A DNA stretch of 64,000 nt from JAXHLG01 sp034522495 (GCA_034522495.1 JAXHLG010000002.1:992001-1056000), one strand, 5' to 3'; positions 25,391-35,181 are shown, counted from the stretch's first letter. Notes: generated from the letters alone by a model not told the origin. Numbers and translations are program-made.

Positions 25391-26524
25391 TTATTTATTT
25401 ATTTCTATTTTCCTGCTTTTTTTAGAAATCTGTTTGGCTCTTTCCGTTCCTCTTTTCTTGTATTTTTCATACACTTTTTTATCTTTTAGCAACAGCTCCA
25501 TGCCCAGGAAGATTTCGTAAGAGCGGTAGGGGTTGATCAAAACCGCCGCGTCGCCGGCAATCTCGGGAAGAGAAGAGCAGTGGGATGTTATCACCGGAAC
25601 CTTGCAGGCCATTGCTTCCAAGGGAGGAAACCCAAATCCTTCAAACAAAGACGGGTAAATAAACAATAGGGCGCCGGCATAAATATAGGGCTTGTCATTT
25701 TCTTCGATAAAATCGGTAAAAATTATTTCCCGTCGATACTTGCTATTGCGCACTCTTTCCAAAATATCTTTCCAAAGCCAGCCCCTCTGCCCGGCGATAA
25801 CCAATTTTACATCGTTCTGCTTATACCGGTCTTTCCAATGCTCAAAAGCTTCTATCAAAGCGCTAATGTTTTTCCTGGGTTCAATGGTGCCCAGAAAAAG
25901 GAAATAGCTTTTCGGGAGAGCGTATTTTCTCTTAACAGCTTTCATCTCTTCTCTGTTTCTGATTTCTCCGGAGAAAATTTTTTCCTTGAAAAAAGGATAA
26001 ACAACCCTGATCCGGCTTGGGTTGATTTTGTACAGATCCTTCAAATCAGCCGCCGTGGAGCGGGAAACCGCCAGAATCACATCCGAATCCCTGCATAAGC
26101 GGCGAGGATTGACAAAGAAATGCCAAAGCCTTCTTTTAAAAGAAAAAGTCTCCGGCAGCCTTTCAAAAGAAAGGTCGTGGACGGTCAAATATTTCTTGCA
26201 TTGATTGCTCAACCGGATAAAACAAAAGTTGGGAACAAAAAAAATGTCTGTTCCGCCGAGCATTTTGTCCGCTTTCGGCCAAGCCAAAAACCAGAAGCAG
26301 AAATTCAATATTTTATTGGGTAATTTAAATCTTTTTACTTCCACATTGCCAATCCCCTCTAACCACCGAAAATTTTCTTTTATCGGCTTAAAGGAATTGG
26401 TGAATAGAATAATTTGATCGTCTTTGCAATGATCGGCTAAATATTTTATCAAGCCTCTGGTATATTCTTCCACGCCCGTGTTTTTCCCCTCCTGCAGGCA
26501 GCGCGCGTCAACTCCTATTTTCAT
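25391..26524 (-). CDS. GT4-family glycosyltransferase
   Basis: Second GT-B retaining glycosyltransferase of the region. From the ATG at 26524 it opens MKIGVDARCLQEGKNTGVEE; SYFLFLGTIEPRKNISALIE starts the donor half and EGFGFPPLEAMACKVPVITS plus SSLPEIAGDAAVLINP form the nucleotide-sugar site, as in WbpX/mannosyltransferase-like proteins. An in-frame ATG ten codons upstream exists, but 26524 overlaps the end of the Wzz-like gene by 17 bp, typical of translational coupling. 377 residues. Substrate sugar unknown. Confidence 0.92.
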   Translation of the reverse strand: MKIGVDARCLQEGKNTGVEEYTRGLIKYLADHCKDDQIILFTNSFKPIKENFRWLEGIGNVEVKRFKLPNKILNFCFWFLAWPKADKMLGGTDIFFVPNFCFIRLSNQCKKYLTVHDLSFERLPETFSFKRRLWHFFVNPRRLCRDSDVILAVSRSTAADLKDLYKINPSRIRVVYPFFKEKIFSGEIRNREEMKAVKRKYALPKSYFLFLGTIEPRKNISALIEAFEHWKDRYKQNDVKLVIAGQRGWLWKDILERVRNSKYRREIIFTDFIEENDKPYIYAGALLFIYPSLFEGFGFPPLEAMACKVPVITSHCSSLPEIAGDAAVLINPYRSYEIFLGMELLLKDKKVYEKYKKRGTERAKQISKKSRKIEINK

Positions 26525-27134
26525 GGCTATTTTCTTCTTTGAAGTAATGAACAAACAGCGTTAAAAAAATTCCCGCCACCAAGCCGGCGACAGCTGAAAC
26601 CGCCAAATAAAGCCACACGCTTGGCTGGTTTTTATGTACCGCAAGATTCCCGTATTCCAGCTTAAACCAAGTGGGATCGTCCTTGTCGGAATTCAAAACC
26701 TCCGCTTTGTTATCCAGAGCGGTTTTTAGAGATTGAAAAGCCGGATTGATTGCTTGTTTTTCCAGGCTTTTATATTCCACTTTTACATAATTGGAACTGG
26801 GCTGGCGGGCCTGCAGGCTTTTTATGGAAGAAAAATTCTCCCCTCCTTTTGCCGAAAACTCTTCCCCGGCTTCGACAAGAAGCCCGGGATCGTTTATCCA
26901 ATAGGTGATGTTTTCCGCAAATTTCTCGTCGGCCTGAAGCCTGTAAAATTGGTCATGCCTGTATTCTTCCGTCTCTTGATAATTTTTCCTGTCAATGTTT
27001 ACGGAAAATGAAGCTTGATAAAACCGGGATTGGTATTGCCAAAGAAAAAAGCCGGCCAGCAAAAAAATCCCGACGGCAATCCAGATTAAGCGCCGGTGTT
27101 TTTTTAATAATCTTATAAACTCCTTCAGTTCCAT
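26508..27134 (-). CDS. Wzz-like chain-length-determinant membrane protein
   Basis: 208 residues with one N-terminal helix (WIAVGIFLLAGFFLW), a 120-residue outer domain of helical and strand segments, and one C-terminal helix (YLAVSAVAGLVAGIFLTLFV). This two-helix hairpin with an outer loop is the layout of Wzz/YveK polysaccharide co-polymerases, which set glycan chain length. No tyrosine-kinase domain follows. The open frame begins at a TTG at 27182; I choose the ATG at 27134 because it precedes ELKEFIRLLKKHRR, the usual basic start before the first helix. Neighbours are a DUF4012 gene and GT4 genes. Confidence 0.72.
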   Translation of the reverse strand: MELKEFIRLLKKHRRLIWIAVGIFLLAGFFLWQYQSRFYQASFSVNIDRKNYQETEEYRHDQFYRLQADEKFAENITYWINDPGLLVEAGEEFSAKGGENFSSIKSLQARQPSSNYVKVEYKSLEKQAINPAFQSLKTALDNKAEVLNSDKDDPTWFKLEYGNLAVHKNQPSVWLYLAVSAVAGLVAGIFLTLFVHYFKEENSHENRS

Positions 27135-27211
27135 ACTTTCATTTTTTAATCGACATTGCGCGATTTTTTTCCCACTTTCCAAGTCTAAGCCTTGAAAAAT
27201 GGATTTTGGCT

Positions 27212-28594
27212 TCAGTTGATCTTCTTCTTTTCCTCTACAAAGTTGAGCTTCAAATCTTTTTTCAGTATCTCCTCTTGGCTGTATTCCCCTTCCGGCGTAA
27301 TGACCCGGACGCTGACGGGAACATCTCCCACTCCGGACTGTTTTTGGATCAAAAGCTTGTAGTCCTCCTTGACTTTCTCCGGCAGGGAGTATTTTATTGT
27401 AGCAGTTGTTTGGCGATTCATCAAGGCATGAAAGATAAAACCGAAGTATTTGCGCCCGTGGTTTTCCTGAATGTTGGGATAGCTGACCATTTCCCGCTCC
27501 AAAAGTTCCGACCCCTTGGGAACATAGACTCTCAAATAGGAATGGTAGTCCGTGGTTCTCCAGTCGCCGGTAACGGCGTTGTGGGTATAGGTTATCTTCA
27601 AATTAGCCGTCGGTTTCTCCCCGGTCAAATCCACCGTGTAGTCCATTTTCCTGTCAATGTAATAATCCGACTTGAGAGCCCCCAAGTTGGAGTCCACGGC
27701 CATCAGGTAGTCTCCGTCCCACTCGCTGTCGACCTTCCCTGTCCAATTGACTTCTTCAGCCATTTTCTGTAATTCCTGATCTTCAAAGTAAAGCTGAACG
27801 TTTTTGTTTCTCAATTCCTCCAAAGCCAGATCGGCCAGCTTTGGAATATTTTGCACGGTAACCAGTTTGTCCACCATTATCCGTGCCATCTTCTTCAAAA
27901 TCAATTTCCTGTCTTGAACATTGATGCCTTGATATTTGAAATTTCTCTCCACTTGCTCTTCCAGTTTTAGCACGGCGTTCTCGCTATTGTATTCTCCCGG
28001 ATAGCCGGGCACTATGACCGGACCCGTTATTTCCAGAGCGTCATTCAACACTGAAGCGTTAACAGCGATAACTCCGTCAAAATTGTCATTGCCTCCGGCC
28101 AGGCGATAGAAATATTTGATTTTCTCTACGCTGGAAGGAAAATCGGGATAAAAATTGGAGTCTCGAAATTTCCACCGCTTGATACTCATCATCCTTTCAA
28201 AAGGATAGGGCGCGTTTACATCGGCTTCGATCCTCTGGTCAAGCAAATTAGCATCTTCCACAAAAAGGGACGTCACGTCTCCGTTCTTGACCTTCACCAC
28301 CGCGTATTGCCCCAAGAAACCTCCCGCGGGCCTCAGTTCCATGTTGTTTTGCAATAGAATCAGAAATCTCCTCTCCTCTCCGTCCTGGGAAGTGAATTCC
28401 TGAACAAATTTGTCAACGGTCTGGATTTCCTTCTTGGTGTTTTCTTCCATCGGCAAAAACCTGGTCACTTTTTCAAAAGCCGATATGGAAGTAGCCAGCA
28501 ACTGCTTTTTGTCGGTATCTTTAAATAAAAAAAATCCCCCGAAAACAATCCCCGCCAACAATAGAAACATCAAAGTAATAACTATTTTTTTCAT
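27212..28594 (-). CDS. DUF4012-family surface protein, short form
   Basis: 460 residues: N-terminal membrane anchor (VITLMFLLLAGIVFGGFFLF) followed by a DUF4012 domain matching the large one at 19964-23539: LLQNNMELRPAGGFLGQYAV, SNFYPDFPSSVEKIKYFYRL and YLRVYVPKGSELLE. It has no long coiled coil. Two paralogues around one set of glycosyltransferase genes suggests they act in building or anchoring the same surface polymer. Function not established for the family. Confidence 0.88.
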   Translation of the reverse strand: MKKIVITLMFLLLAGIVFGGFFLFKDTDKKQLLATSISAFEKVTRFLPMEENTKKEIQTVDKFVQEFTSQDGEERRFLILLQNNMELRPAGGFLGQYAVVKVKNGDVTSLFVEDANLLDQRIEADVNAPYPFERMMSIKRWKFRDSNFYPDFPSSVEKIKYFYRLAGGNDNFDGVIAVNASVLNDALEITGPVIVPGYPGEYNSENAVLKLEEQVERNFKYQGINVQDRKLILKKMARIMVDKLVTVQNIPKLADLALEELRNKNVQLYFEDQELQKMAEEVNWTGKVDSEWDGDYLMAVDSNLGALKSDYYIDRKMDYTVDLTGEKPTANLKITYTHNAVTGDWRTTDYHSYLRVYVPKGSELLEREMVSYPNIQENHGRKYFGFIFHALMNRQTTATIKYSLPEKVKEDYKLLIQKQSGVGDVPVSVRVITPEGEYSQEEILKKDLKLNFVEEKKKIN

Positions 28595-28855
28595 TTTTAT
28601 ATTCTAAAGCTGATTACGATAAAAAGATTAACACAAAATATATGGAATGCCAAATCAGATTTTATCATTTTATCATGTTAACATGTTAGCATTTTAGCAT
28701 GTTAGCATGTTAGCATTCTTGAGTTTGCATGTTTAGATGTTTAAATGTTTAAATGCTTGCATGTTTGTATGTTTGCATGCCTTGCCCCGTGTGAGCGATA
28801 GCGAATTTACGGGGTTTGTATGTTTGAATGTTTAAATAAAGATTCAAGAATTTAG
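28595..28855. repeat. Octamer array and R2 hairpin before the IS element
   Basis: Units ATGTTAGC/ATGTTTAA/ATGTTTGC run from about 28668 to 28840 in steps of 8, interrupted at 28779-28816 by an R2 copy (CCTTGCCCCGTGTGAGCGAT then AGCGAATTTACGGGGTTTGT). No gene. Confidence 0.7.
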
Positions 28856-29920
28856 TGCCCCTTTTTTAAAAAATTAAGAGCGTTTCACAAAAATTTCATT
28901 GGGGGTTAAATAGTTAAGCGATTTCCTGGGACGGTTATTAAGTCTTTCCTGCACTAACAGTATATCTTTTTCCGTAGCATTCGCAATATCTCCCTTCTTG
29001 GGAAAATATTGCCTAATAAGTTTGTTAAGATTTTCTACCCCTCCTTTCTGCCAAGAGCAATAAGGATCGCAGAAGTAAGAAGGGACATCAAAGTTTTCCA
29101 AGGTTTCCAAATGCTTAGCATTTTCTCCTCCGTTGTCTCTGGTCATGCTTTTAACCCAAGATTTAGGGAAGCCCTCTATAGTATCCGCAATAGAATCCTC
29201 ATTCTCCATTGCTGATTTGCCCCATACTTTGTGAAGCCGGCAAAGCATTCCCTTTCTTTCATATTTAACCGATAAATTCTCTTTCTGTTTTCTGCCGAAT
29301 TCCACCAAGTCTGTTTCCCAGTGCCCATACTCTTTTTTCTTGTCTGCCTCTTTTGGCCTTAAATGAATAGAAACCCTATTTTTCAGCTTATTTCCTTGCT
29401 TTTTGCGAAAATATCTTTTCTGCCTTTGCTTTCTCCCAACTCTTAAATGCCGGTAGAGTTCTTTGTGCTTTTCTGCTCCGTTGTAGATATAGTCATAGAT
29501 ACTCTCATAGCTAATAGTTTCCATAATCCCCGGAGGCGGTTCCTCTTTTAATCTTCCAGCAATCTGTTCCGGTGACCAATCCCCGCTAATTTTTTTCTCC
29601 ACGTATTCTTTCAATTTCCGATTCTTTTCTTTATCCAGTTTTCTCTTGTTAGTATTTTTAGCCCTCCTTTCCATAAAGTACTGGGCATCTATTGCTCTGT
29701 AGGGCAGATGCTCCCCTGAATTTCTTTTAATCTCTCTTTTAATGACAGAATAATCCCTGCCCAATTTTCGAGCTATCCAAGCTTTCTTTCTTTTTAGCCT
29801 CAAAGAAACTTCGATTATTTCTCTTTCATAAAAAGTTATCGGCTGCATATTCACAATTAATTATTAGCTGAAATCTATTGCGAATATACTACTCTTAATC
29901 TTGTTTGAGAAAAAGGGGCA
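28856..29920 (-). mobile_element. IS30-family insertion sequence
   Basis: 1065 bp. The left end TGCCCCTTTTTTAAAAAATT and the right end, read inward, TGCCCCTTTTTCTCAAAC...ATTAAGAG form imperfect inverted ends that share TGCCCCTTTTT and ATTAAGAG. One complete transposase ORF lies between. The bases outside (TAG and CCG) show no target duplication, so it may be old or have rearranged after insertion. Confidence 0.9.
28874..29854 (-). CDS. IS30-family DDE transposase
   Basis: 326 residues. N-terminal helix-turn-helix (AWIARKLGRDYSVIKREIKR), then GDWSPEQIAGRL, and the catalytic triad Asp182 (HWETDLVEF), Asp240 (TRDNGGENA) and Glu274 (GGVENLNKLIRQYFPKK). The 33-residue gap between Asp240 and Glu274 is exactly the D(33)E spacing of IS30. 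The frame looks intact, so the protein is probably active. Confidence 0.96.
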   Translation of the reverse strand: MNMQPITFYEREIIEVSLRLKRKKAWIARKLGRDYSVIKREIKRNSGEHLPYRAIDAQYFMERRAKNTNKRKLDKEKNRKLKEYVEKKISGDWSPEQIAGRLKEEPPPGIMETISYESIYDYIYNGAEKHKELYRHLRVGRKQRQKRYFRKKQGNKLKNRVSIHLRPKEADKKKEYGHWETDLVEFGRKQKENLSVKYERKGMLCRLHKVWGKSAMENEDSIADTIEGFPKSWVKSMTRDNGGENAKHLETLENFDVPSYFCDPYCSWQKGGVENLNKLIRQYFPKKGDIANATEKDILLVQERLNNRPRKSLNYLTPNEIFVKRS

Positions 29921-29954
29921 CCGGGGTTTGAATTTGGGAAATGCCTAAGCGGTG

Positions 29955-29982
29955 TTGTCAATTATTATAATGCTGGTATAAT
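29955..29982 (+). promoter_or_regulatory. Promoter before the coiled-coil gene
   Basis: TTGTCA (29955-29960), 16-nt spacer, TATAAT (29977-29982), 35 bp before the start codon at 30017. Confidence 0.7.
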
Positions 29983-30016
29983 TAATTCTGTTTTTGCTAA
30001 AAATTAAAATAAAACT

Positions 30017-30379
30017 ATGCAAAAAGTGCAGGATATTTTTGACCAGCTGGAAGAAATTAAAAAACAGCAGAAAGAGATAAAAGAAGAATACAGAGATGCT
30101 CTTTCCAATGATGATGAATACGACGGAATCAAAGAGCAAGTCAAAGAGCTCAATGACAAAAAAAAGCAAATTGAAACCAAAATCCAAAACCAAATGGGCC
30201 AAAGATTCCAGCAGCTGGAAGAATTGAAAGACAAGCAAAAAGAATTGAAACAAATGCTTTCCGATGTGGCTATGAACAATTTAATGAACGGAGAAACCAT
30301 TGAAGTCAAAGACGAGGCCAACACAATTTACGAACCCCAATTCAGCGTGACTTTCAAAAAAACCAGCGCGAGGAAGTGA
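30017..30379 (+). CDS. Small coiled-coil protein, function unknown
   Basis: 120 residues, mainly Lys/Glu/Gln/Asp with two helical stretches (IFDQLEEIKKQQKEIKEEYR and MGQRFQQLEELKDKQKELKQ) that should form an antiparallel coiled-coil hairpin. The last 25 residues (TIYEPQFSVTFKKTSARK) look like a beta strand and tail. No membrane or signal segment. It has its own promoter on the plus strand, between an IS30 element and galE, and no partner gene in the same direction. I do not recognise the family. Confidence 0.75.
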   Translation: MQKVQDIFDQLEEIKKQQKEIKEEYRDALSNDDEYDGIKEQVKELNDKKKQIETKIQNQMGQRFQQLEELKDKQKELKQMLSDVAMNNLMNGETIEVKDEANTIYEPQFSVTFKKTSARK

Positions 30380-30761
30380 GAGGCGGGATGCGGTTGATAC
30401 AACTTTGCAAAAATTGTGTTCGCTGACGCGGAAGAAATTAGGAGATCAAAAGAAATTAAAAGAAATATATATTTAAATCATGATTTAAATAGGCCCTGCC
30501 CCGCAATGCGGGGCAAATAAGGTAAAATATTTATATTATTAAAGCGGTGCGATATATTTCTTTAAAATCCAGGACTCGCGCGTTTCCATTCGGAGAGTAA
30601 AACAAGGTTTTTTAGCGGAATTATCTTTCCGGGCTTTTTTAAACGTAAAAAATGAAGGGGGTAAATGAAACACTTAATTCTTGTAAATATTTCCCACTGT
30701 TAGTTTATGAAAATTCGCTGAAGATTTTGTTGGATTTCACCCTTAATTTTTCTTCTTTGCA
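30380..30761. other. Noncoding gap with palindrome and R3 repeat copy 2
   Basis: No gene. ATTTAAATCATGATTTAAAT at 30471-30490 is a perfect 20-bp palindrome. It runs into an R3 copy at 30489-30551 (GGCCCTGCCCCGCAATGCGG, then AAATAAGG and TTAAAGCGGTG). Confidence 0.7.
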
Positions 30762-31712
30762 TCATGAGCTTGCTCTAAGCGTTGATTCCACCATCTCCGC
30801 CAAGCCTCTCCTGGCGCTCCAGCGGAGTTTTTTGGCGGCTTTGGAGGAGTCGGCGATCAGCTCCGCCGGGTCTCCCTTTCTGCGCGGGACAAATTTCCGG
30901 GGGATCTTTTTGCCGGACTGTTTTTCAAATTCCCGCACCACTTCGAGAACCGACTGCCCTTCTTTGGTTCCAAGATTAAAAACGTCAGACCCTTCAAGTT
31001 CCAACGCTTTTAAATGCGCTTCCACCAAGTCCGAAAGATGAATATAATCCCGAACACCCGTTCCGTCCCTGGTTTCATAATCATCCCCGTAAATTTGCAG
31101 CTCTTCTCTCTTGCCGCTCAAGACATCCTGAATTATGGGAAAAAGATTTTTGGCATACGGATCCAGGTAGCCCAGGCCGTGATCGCCGGCAACGTTGAAA
31201 TACCGCAGAGACACGAATTCAATGCCGTGAATCAGTTTATACCACTGCATCAATTGCTCGCAGGCCATTTTGGTGTAGCCGTAATAGTTAATCGGCTTCA
31301 AGGGGTGATTTTCATCGGCGGGACTATATTGCGGATCTCCATAAACGGCGGCCGAGGAAGAAAATATTATTTTGGCAATGGAGTGCTCCACCATCGAATC
31401 CAGCAAGTTAATCATGGCTCGGATATTTTCCGAATAAAGCGGAGCGTCTTCCATGGATGCGCCGGCATCCTTATGAGAAGCAAAATGAATAACCGCGTCA
31501 AAGTTTTTTTCTTTAATAAAATTTTTTAACTTTTCCAAATCCAAAATGTCCAGCTTGATGAAGCCGGCCTTCTTGTCAACTAATTCGCGCCGCCCTTTGG
31601 ATAAATTGTCCACCACCTCGACTTGATACCCTTTTCGGCACAAATCTTTTACACACGCCGAGCCGATATAACCGGCCCCGCCGGTAACTAAAATTTTTTC
31701 CTTTTTTTTCAT
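30762..31712 (-). CDS. galE: UDP-glucose 4-epimerase
   Basis: Short-chain-dehydrogenase-type epimerase that interconverts UDP-glucose and UDP-galactose (or the N-acetyl forms) using NAD. Rossmann GGAGYIGSA at residues 11-19, SSSAAVYGDP with the catalytic Ser/Thr, YGYTKMACEQ with the Tyr-Lys pair, and RYFNVAGDHG and GTGVRDYIHLSDLVEAH are all in place. 316 residues is slightly shorter than the usual 330-340. It supplies sugar donor for the nearby glycosyltransferases. Confidence 0.95.
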   Translation of the reverse strand: MKKKEKILVTGGAGYIGSACVKDLCRKGYQVEVVDNLSKGRRELVDKKAGFIKLDILDLEKLKNFIKEKNFDAVIHFASHKDAGASMEDAPLYSENIRAMINLLDSMVEHSIAKIIFSSSAAVYGDPQYSPADENHPLKPINYYGYTKMACEQLMQWYKLIHGIEFVSLRYFNVAGDHGLGYLDPYAKNLFPIIQDVLSGKREELQIYGDDYETRDGTGVRDYIHLSDLVEAHLKALELEGSDVFNLGTKEGQSVLEVVREFEKQSGKKIPRKFVPRRKGDPAELIADSSKAAKKLRWSARRGLAEMVESTLRASS

Positions 31713-31720
31713 TCGTGTTG

Positions 31721-32881
31721 TTACCCTTTAGTTTTTCTTATCGTGTTAAAAATCAAAAAACCTACAACGATAAATACCGTGATAATAGCCGCCGCTGGCA
31801 ACCACGGCTGATTTTGCAGGGCACGATTTTCCTTTTTGTCGCAAGCATCCCCCACGCCATCCAAGTCAGAATCTCTTTGATTTCTGTTAACGTTATCCGG
31901 GCAGTTGTCCTTGCTGTTAATGATGCCATCCCGATCAAAGTCATCGCAAGCATCACCCCGGCCATTTTTGTCCACATCAACTTGATCCTCATTGGATATC
32001 CAAACGCAATTATCAATTTCGTCCGGTACTCCGTCTTTATCCGTGTCAGCTTTCACATATGATTGATTAGCATAACTTGATGGCATGGATAGATGCCTGA
32101 CTCCCTGATTTTTTCTTAAGTTGGGAGCCTCACCTGTTTTTGCTTCTACCTGCCTATCAGCATTAAAATAAATCTTGTAGTTATTGTTGGGATGGGCTAA
32201 GAATCGCAAATGGGGCTGTTCATTAAAATTTCCCTGGCTTAGGCCTAATTTCAAACCCGCCAGTCTCAAGGGCTGAATATAGCTTAACTTCAAAACAAAC
32301 CTTCTACTGGTTGTTTCAGGAAAATTGATAACACTGGAGTTTAATTCTTTCTCCACCAAAACTGCCTTGACGCTATCCTTTTGCCCCGACTCCACTTGAG
32401 CAGTTTCGGGTAAAGCAACATGTTTGGCTAACATCAAAGTTAAAGAAGACATACTCCGGAACTTATCAAAAGTTATTTCAATTTGCGCTCTTTTTTTGTT
32501 CCCGTTTTTAGAAGCAGGATACTCTACATATTTTTGATTTTGATTATCGACAAGAAAGCTTATATCCTTTTGCCTAACTGGGTCGGTTATAGATACAGAA
32601 ATATCTTCCATTTCATTTAACAATAAATAAGGCTGGGGTTCTTGATCTTTCTCTCTAATTACAGCTACTTCATTATTGGCGCTTCTCTGGAAACCCATCG
32701 GCACATCAACCACCGTAGGAACAGAGATGCCTAAATTATTAATTTCCATCATTGATTGAAAAGCTTGTTCTTGCTTTTTTGTAAAGCTTGTTTGTCTTTC
32801 ATCCGCACCTACGCCATAGCCGATCAAACATAAGCCCAACACCGAAAAAAATAAAGGGGGGGTTGATTTTTTTATTTTCAT
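31721..32881 (-). CDS. Surface protein with thrombospondin type 3 repeats
   Basis: 386 residues. N-terminal signal (FFSVLGLCLIGYGVGA), a 220-residue beta-rich region, then calcium-binding type 3 repeats near residues 275-345 (DTDKDGVPDEIDNCVWISNE, DFDRDGIINSKDNCPDNVNR, DSDLDGVGDACD), each with the Dx[DN]xDGxxD loop, and a C-terminal membrane helix (AAAIITVFIVVGFLIF) followed by a short basic tail. This is an exported, membrane-anchored, Ca2+-stiffened stalk protein. It lies just downstream of the DUF2339 gene by 26 bp. Confidence 0.88.
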   Translation of the reverse strand: MKIKKSTPPLFFSVLGLCLIGYGVGADERQTSFTKKQEQAFQSMMEINNLGISVPTVVDVPMGFQRSANNEVAVIREKDQEPQPYLLLNEMEDISVSITDPVRQKDISFLVDNQNQKYVEYPASKNGNKKRAQIEITFDKFRSMSSLTLMLAKHVALPETAQVESGQKDSVKAVLVEKELNSSVINFPETTSRRFVLKLSYIQPLRLAGLKLGLSQGNFNEQPHLRFLAHPNNNYKIYFNADRQVEAKTGEAPNLRKNQGVRHLSMPSSYANQSYVKADTDKDGVPDEIDNCVWISNEDQVDVDKNGRGDACDDFDRDGIINSKDNCPDNVNRNQRDSDLDGVGDACDKKENRALQNQPWLPAAAIITVFIVVGFLIFNTIRKTKG

Positions 32882-32907
32882 ATAAATGAATTATAACTTA
32901 AAACAAA

Positions 32908-34785
32908 TTACTCACCAGCGTTTTTATTTTCTATTCCAATTCGATTCTCTTTGATAAAGGCAGTACTTATCAACATGGCACCAATTACAAAAAAAGTTAT
33001 TGTCTTGGTAACAAGAGCCATTTGCCAAAACTCCACAAAGATTAAGCGAGCTACCACCAAGGCAAATAATATGCCTCCGATGGCTTTAAGGGAAGCATTT
33101 CCATCTTTTTTGCCTTTAATGTAAAAAAACAATCCGGCCACCGTATAAATCATTAAAGCAATCATGCTGGCAATGTATTCCCGATCCATAAAGTGAAATC
33201 CTATCCAAATAGCCGCCATTAGATAAGCCCCGCCAATAATATTAAACGCGTGATAAGATTGAATTTTTTCTTCCGACTTATGCTCGTCGGCGCTTAAAAA
33301 GATTTTGCTTAAAAAAGCCAAAATAAAAGAAGATGCTATCATGACCACCAAAATCATAAAGCTCAAAATCTCTTGCTCGCTTGGATTGCCCCCGCCCTCT
33401 AGCAGCAGTTCAACAAAATCTTGAAAAAACATTCCCATAGGGAGTAAAAAGAGGGCTACAGGAAGGAGATGATGGCCGCCTTTTCTTTCCTGATTTTTGA
33501 GAGCATACATCCACAAAAACGCAGTTGCAATCACTTCCAAAGTATAGGCAATAATGAGGACATTACCATCAAATTGGAGCGCAGTGGCTACAAAAATCAG
33601 AAATAAAGAAACACTTCCGTAAACCCAAACCGGGGACTTGGAGTTGGAAAGATAATACAAAATATAAGCTCCCAAGCCAAACCCTAAGGCTCCGATTAAA
33701 ACAAGTAAGACCTCCAATAATCCGCTGGCAATCATCAAACACCAGACAAGAAAAACCACCCCTAGCATTCCGGCTATAAACATATCCTTACCGGAAGGCT
33801 TTTCTTGTTTTAAAAGAGTTGCTATGTTAGCAACAAAATAAAGGCCGGCAAAGGTAAAAATAAATATTACATTGACCAAATTTTCTTCCAGTCCCTCATC
33901 TAGATGATAAAAGGCAGAGTAAAAAAACACAAAAAGCAAGGAAAGCAAAGTTAAATTATTCCAGTTTGTTGATCTCACCATCCACAAAATACCGGCGGAT
34001 AGTACGAATAAATACAAGAAAACCATGATAATATCTGCGCTTTCAAAGACAAAAAGAGGGACAGCGTTGCCGAGAATAATAACCACAATGGCCATCGCTT
34101 GGTTTTGTTGAAACCAGCTCATAATAGAGAGAAACACTACAACACCCAGCATTACCACCAGCGCAAATGAAGGAGCAAAAAAATCATATACCTCCACGCC
34201 CGCCATGATGGTTATAAGCATGGTAATGGATCCAACAATCGACAAGGCATTACCTTGAATTCGATGATTTTTGGAAAGATAGAAGCCGATTATGAGCAGA
34301 GCCAAACCAAAAATAAGACCTAAGGAAATACGGCCAACGGGGCCAATCCAATCATGAATAAAAGCGTAAGTTACAAACCAGCCCAGCGCTAAAATTAATA
34401 GCATCGCGCCAACCTTCATCGGCCACTCAATGGACAACCAGTGGAAGAGATCTTCCAGCCAGCTGGAATTATCTGCTTCTTGCTCACTTGAGCGTTTTTG
34501 TGATTCAGTCAGCTGACTCTCAACTATTTTCCTATCCTGCTTTGCAACTGACCTTCCGCTTTTTTCCCTGATAATGGGAGATTCTTTAAAATTAGAATTA
34601 TGAGCCGATTCATTTCTTTCTTGGCTTGTCTGCTCTTCTGGCAACGCAGCCCTCTCCTCATCATCTGAAGGCAAAGGCTCTGAGTCCTTCTTTAGTTCCT
34701 TTACTTGCCTCTCCAGTTTGGTAATTCTATTGCTAACTACTACAAAAAAGATAATTGCCATTATAAATGCTATTGCTCCAAACAT
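32908..34785 (-). CDS. DUF2339 polytopic membrane protein
   Basis: 625 residues. One N-terminal helix, a charged linker (about 25-110), then roughly 16-18 hydrophobic segments filling the rest, typical of DUF2339 proteins, whose function is unknown. LEDLFHWLSIEWPMKVGAML and SRITKLERQVKELKKD-like start segments fit the family. It heads an apparent operon with the thrombospondin-repeat protein. No catalytic motif visible. Confidence 0.85.
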   Translation of the reverse strand: MFGAIAFIMAIIFFVVVSNRITKLERQVKELKKDSEPLPSDDEERAALPEEQTSQERNESAHNSNFKESPIIREKSGRSVAKQDRKIVESQLTESQKRSSEQEADNSSWLEDLFHWLSIEWPMKVGAMLLILALGWFVTYAFIHDWIGPVGRISLGLIFGLALLIIGFYLSKNHRIQGNALSIVGSITMLITIMAGVEVYDFFAPSFALVVMLGVVVFLSIMSWFQQNQAMAIVVIILGNAVPLFVFESADIIMVFLYLFVLSAGILWMVRSTNWNNLTLLSLLFVFFYSAFYHLDEGLEENLVNVIFIFTFAGLYFVANIATLLKQEKPSGKDMFIAGMLGVVFLVWCLMIASGLLEVLLVLIGALGFGLGAYILYYLSNSKSPVWVYGSVSLFLIFVATALQFDGNVLIIAYTLEVIATAFLWMYALKNQERKGGHHLLPVALFLLPMGMFFQDFVELLLEGGGNPSEQEILSFMILVVMIASSFILAFLSKIFLSADEHKSEEKIQSYHAFNIIGGAYLMAAIWIGFHFMDREYIASMIALMIYTVAGLFFYIKGKKDGNASLKAIGGILFALVVARLIFVEFWQMALVTKTITFFVIGAMLISTAFIKENRIGIENKNAGE

Positions 34786-34871
34786 TTTTTATTTATTATT
34801 TATTAACGTGAATGACGAATTTGATTCACTAATGCAATTTTGTAACTACCAAATAAATCTTCCTGCAATTT

Positions 34872-35117
34872 TCACCCTTGGTTAATTCTATTCAGGGTAT
34901 CTTCCATTTTGTCCAATCGGCGGAAGAGTTGTTGGAAGCTGTCTTGCACTTCCCTTTCAAAATCCTGCCTGTCTTGATTTGCTTTTTCAACATCTCTTTT
35001 GAATTCCTCCATCTCTTTTTGGAAATTCTCCCCTTCTCTTCTAAATTCCTCTATTTCCCTTTTCATTTCTTCCTGATTTTCGGCGATTAGATCGACTTGT
35101 CGATTTATATTGTCCAT
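34872..35117 (-). CDS. Small coiled-coil protein
   Basis: 81 residues, all helical: repeating EEMKREIEEFRREGENFQKE and related heptads with Gln/Asp/Phe, ending RRLDKMEDTLNRINQG. No membrane segment. A parallel or antiparallel coiled coil is predicted. Role unknown; it lies upstream of the DUF2339 gene on the same strand, 86 bp apart. Confidence 0.65.
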   Translation of the reverse strand: MDNINRQVDLIAENQEEMKREIEEFRREGENFQKEMEEFKRDVEKANQDRQDFEREVQDSFQQLFRRLDKMEDTLNRINQG

Positions 35118-35181
35118 TTTGTTTTAGTTAATAATAAACTTTAATCTAGAATAGCACAGAAAAATTCATATGCAAAGACGA

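Noticed and set aside
28853..29923. Target-site duplication of the IS30 element
   Set aside because: The bases outside the two ends (TAG and CCG) do not match.
29945..30324. Minus-strand ORFs opposite the 30017-30379 coiled-coil gene
   Set aside because: Phe/Leu/Ser-rich mirror frames of Lys/Glu codons; the plus-strand gene has a promoter and a plausible protein.
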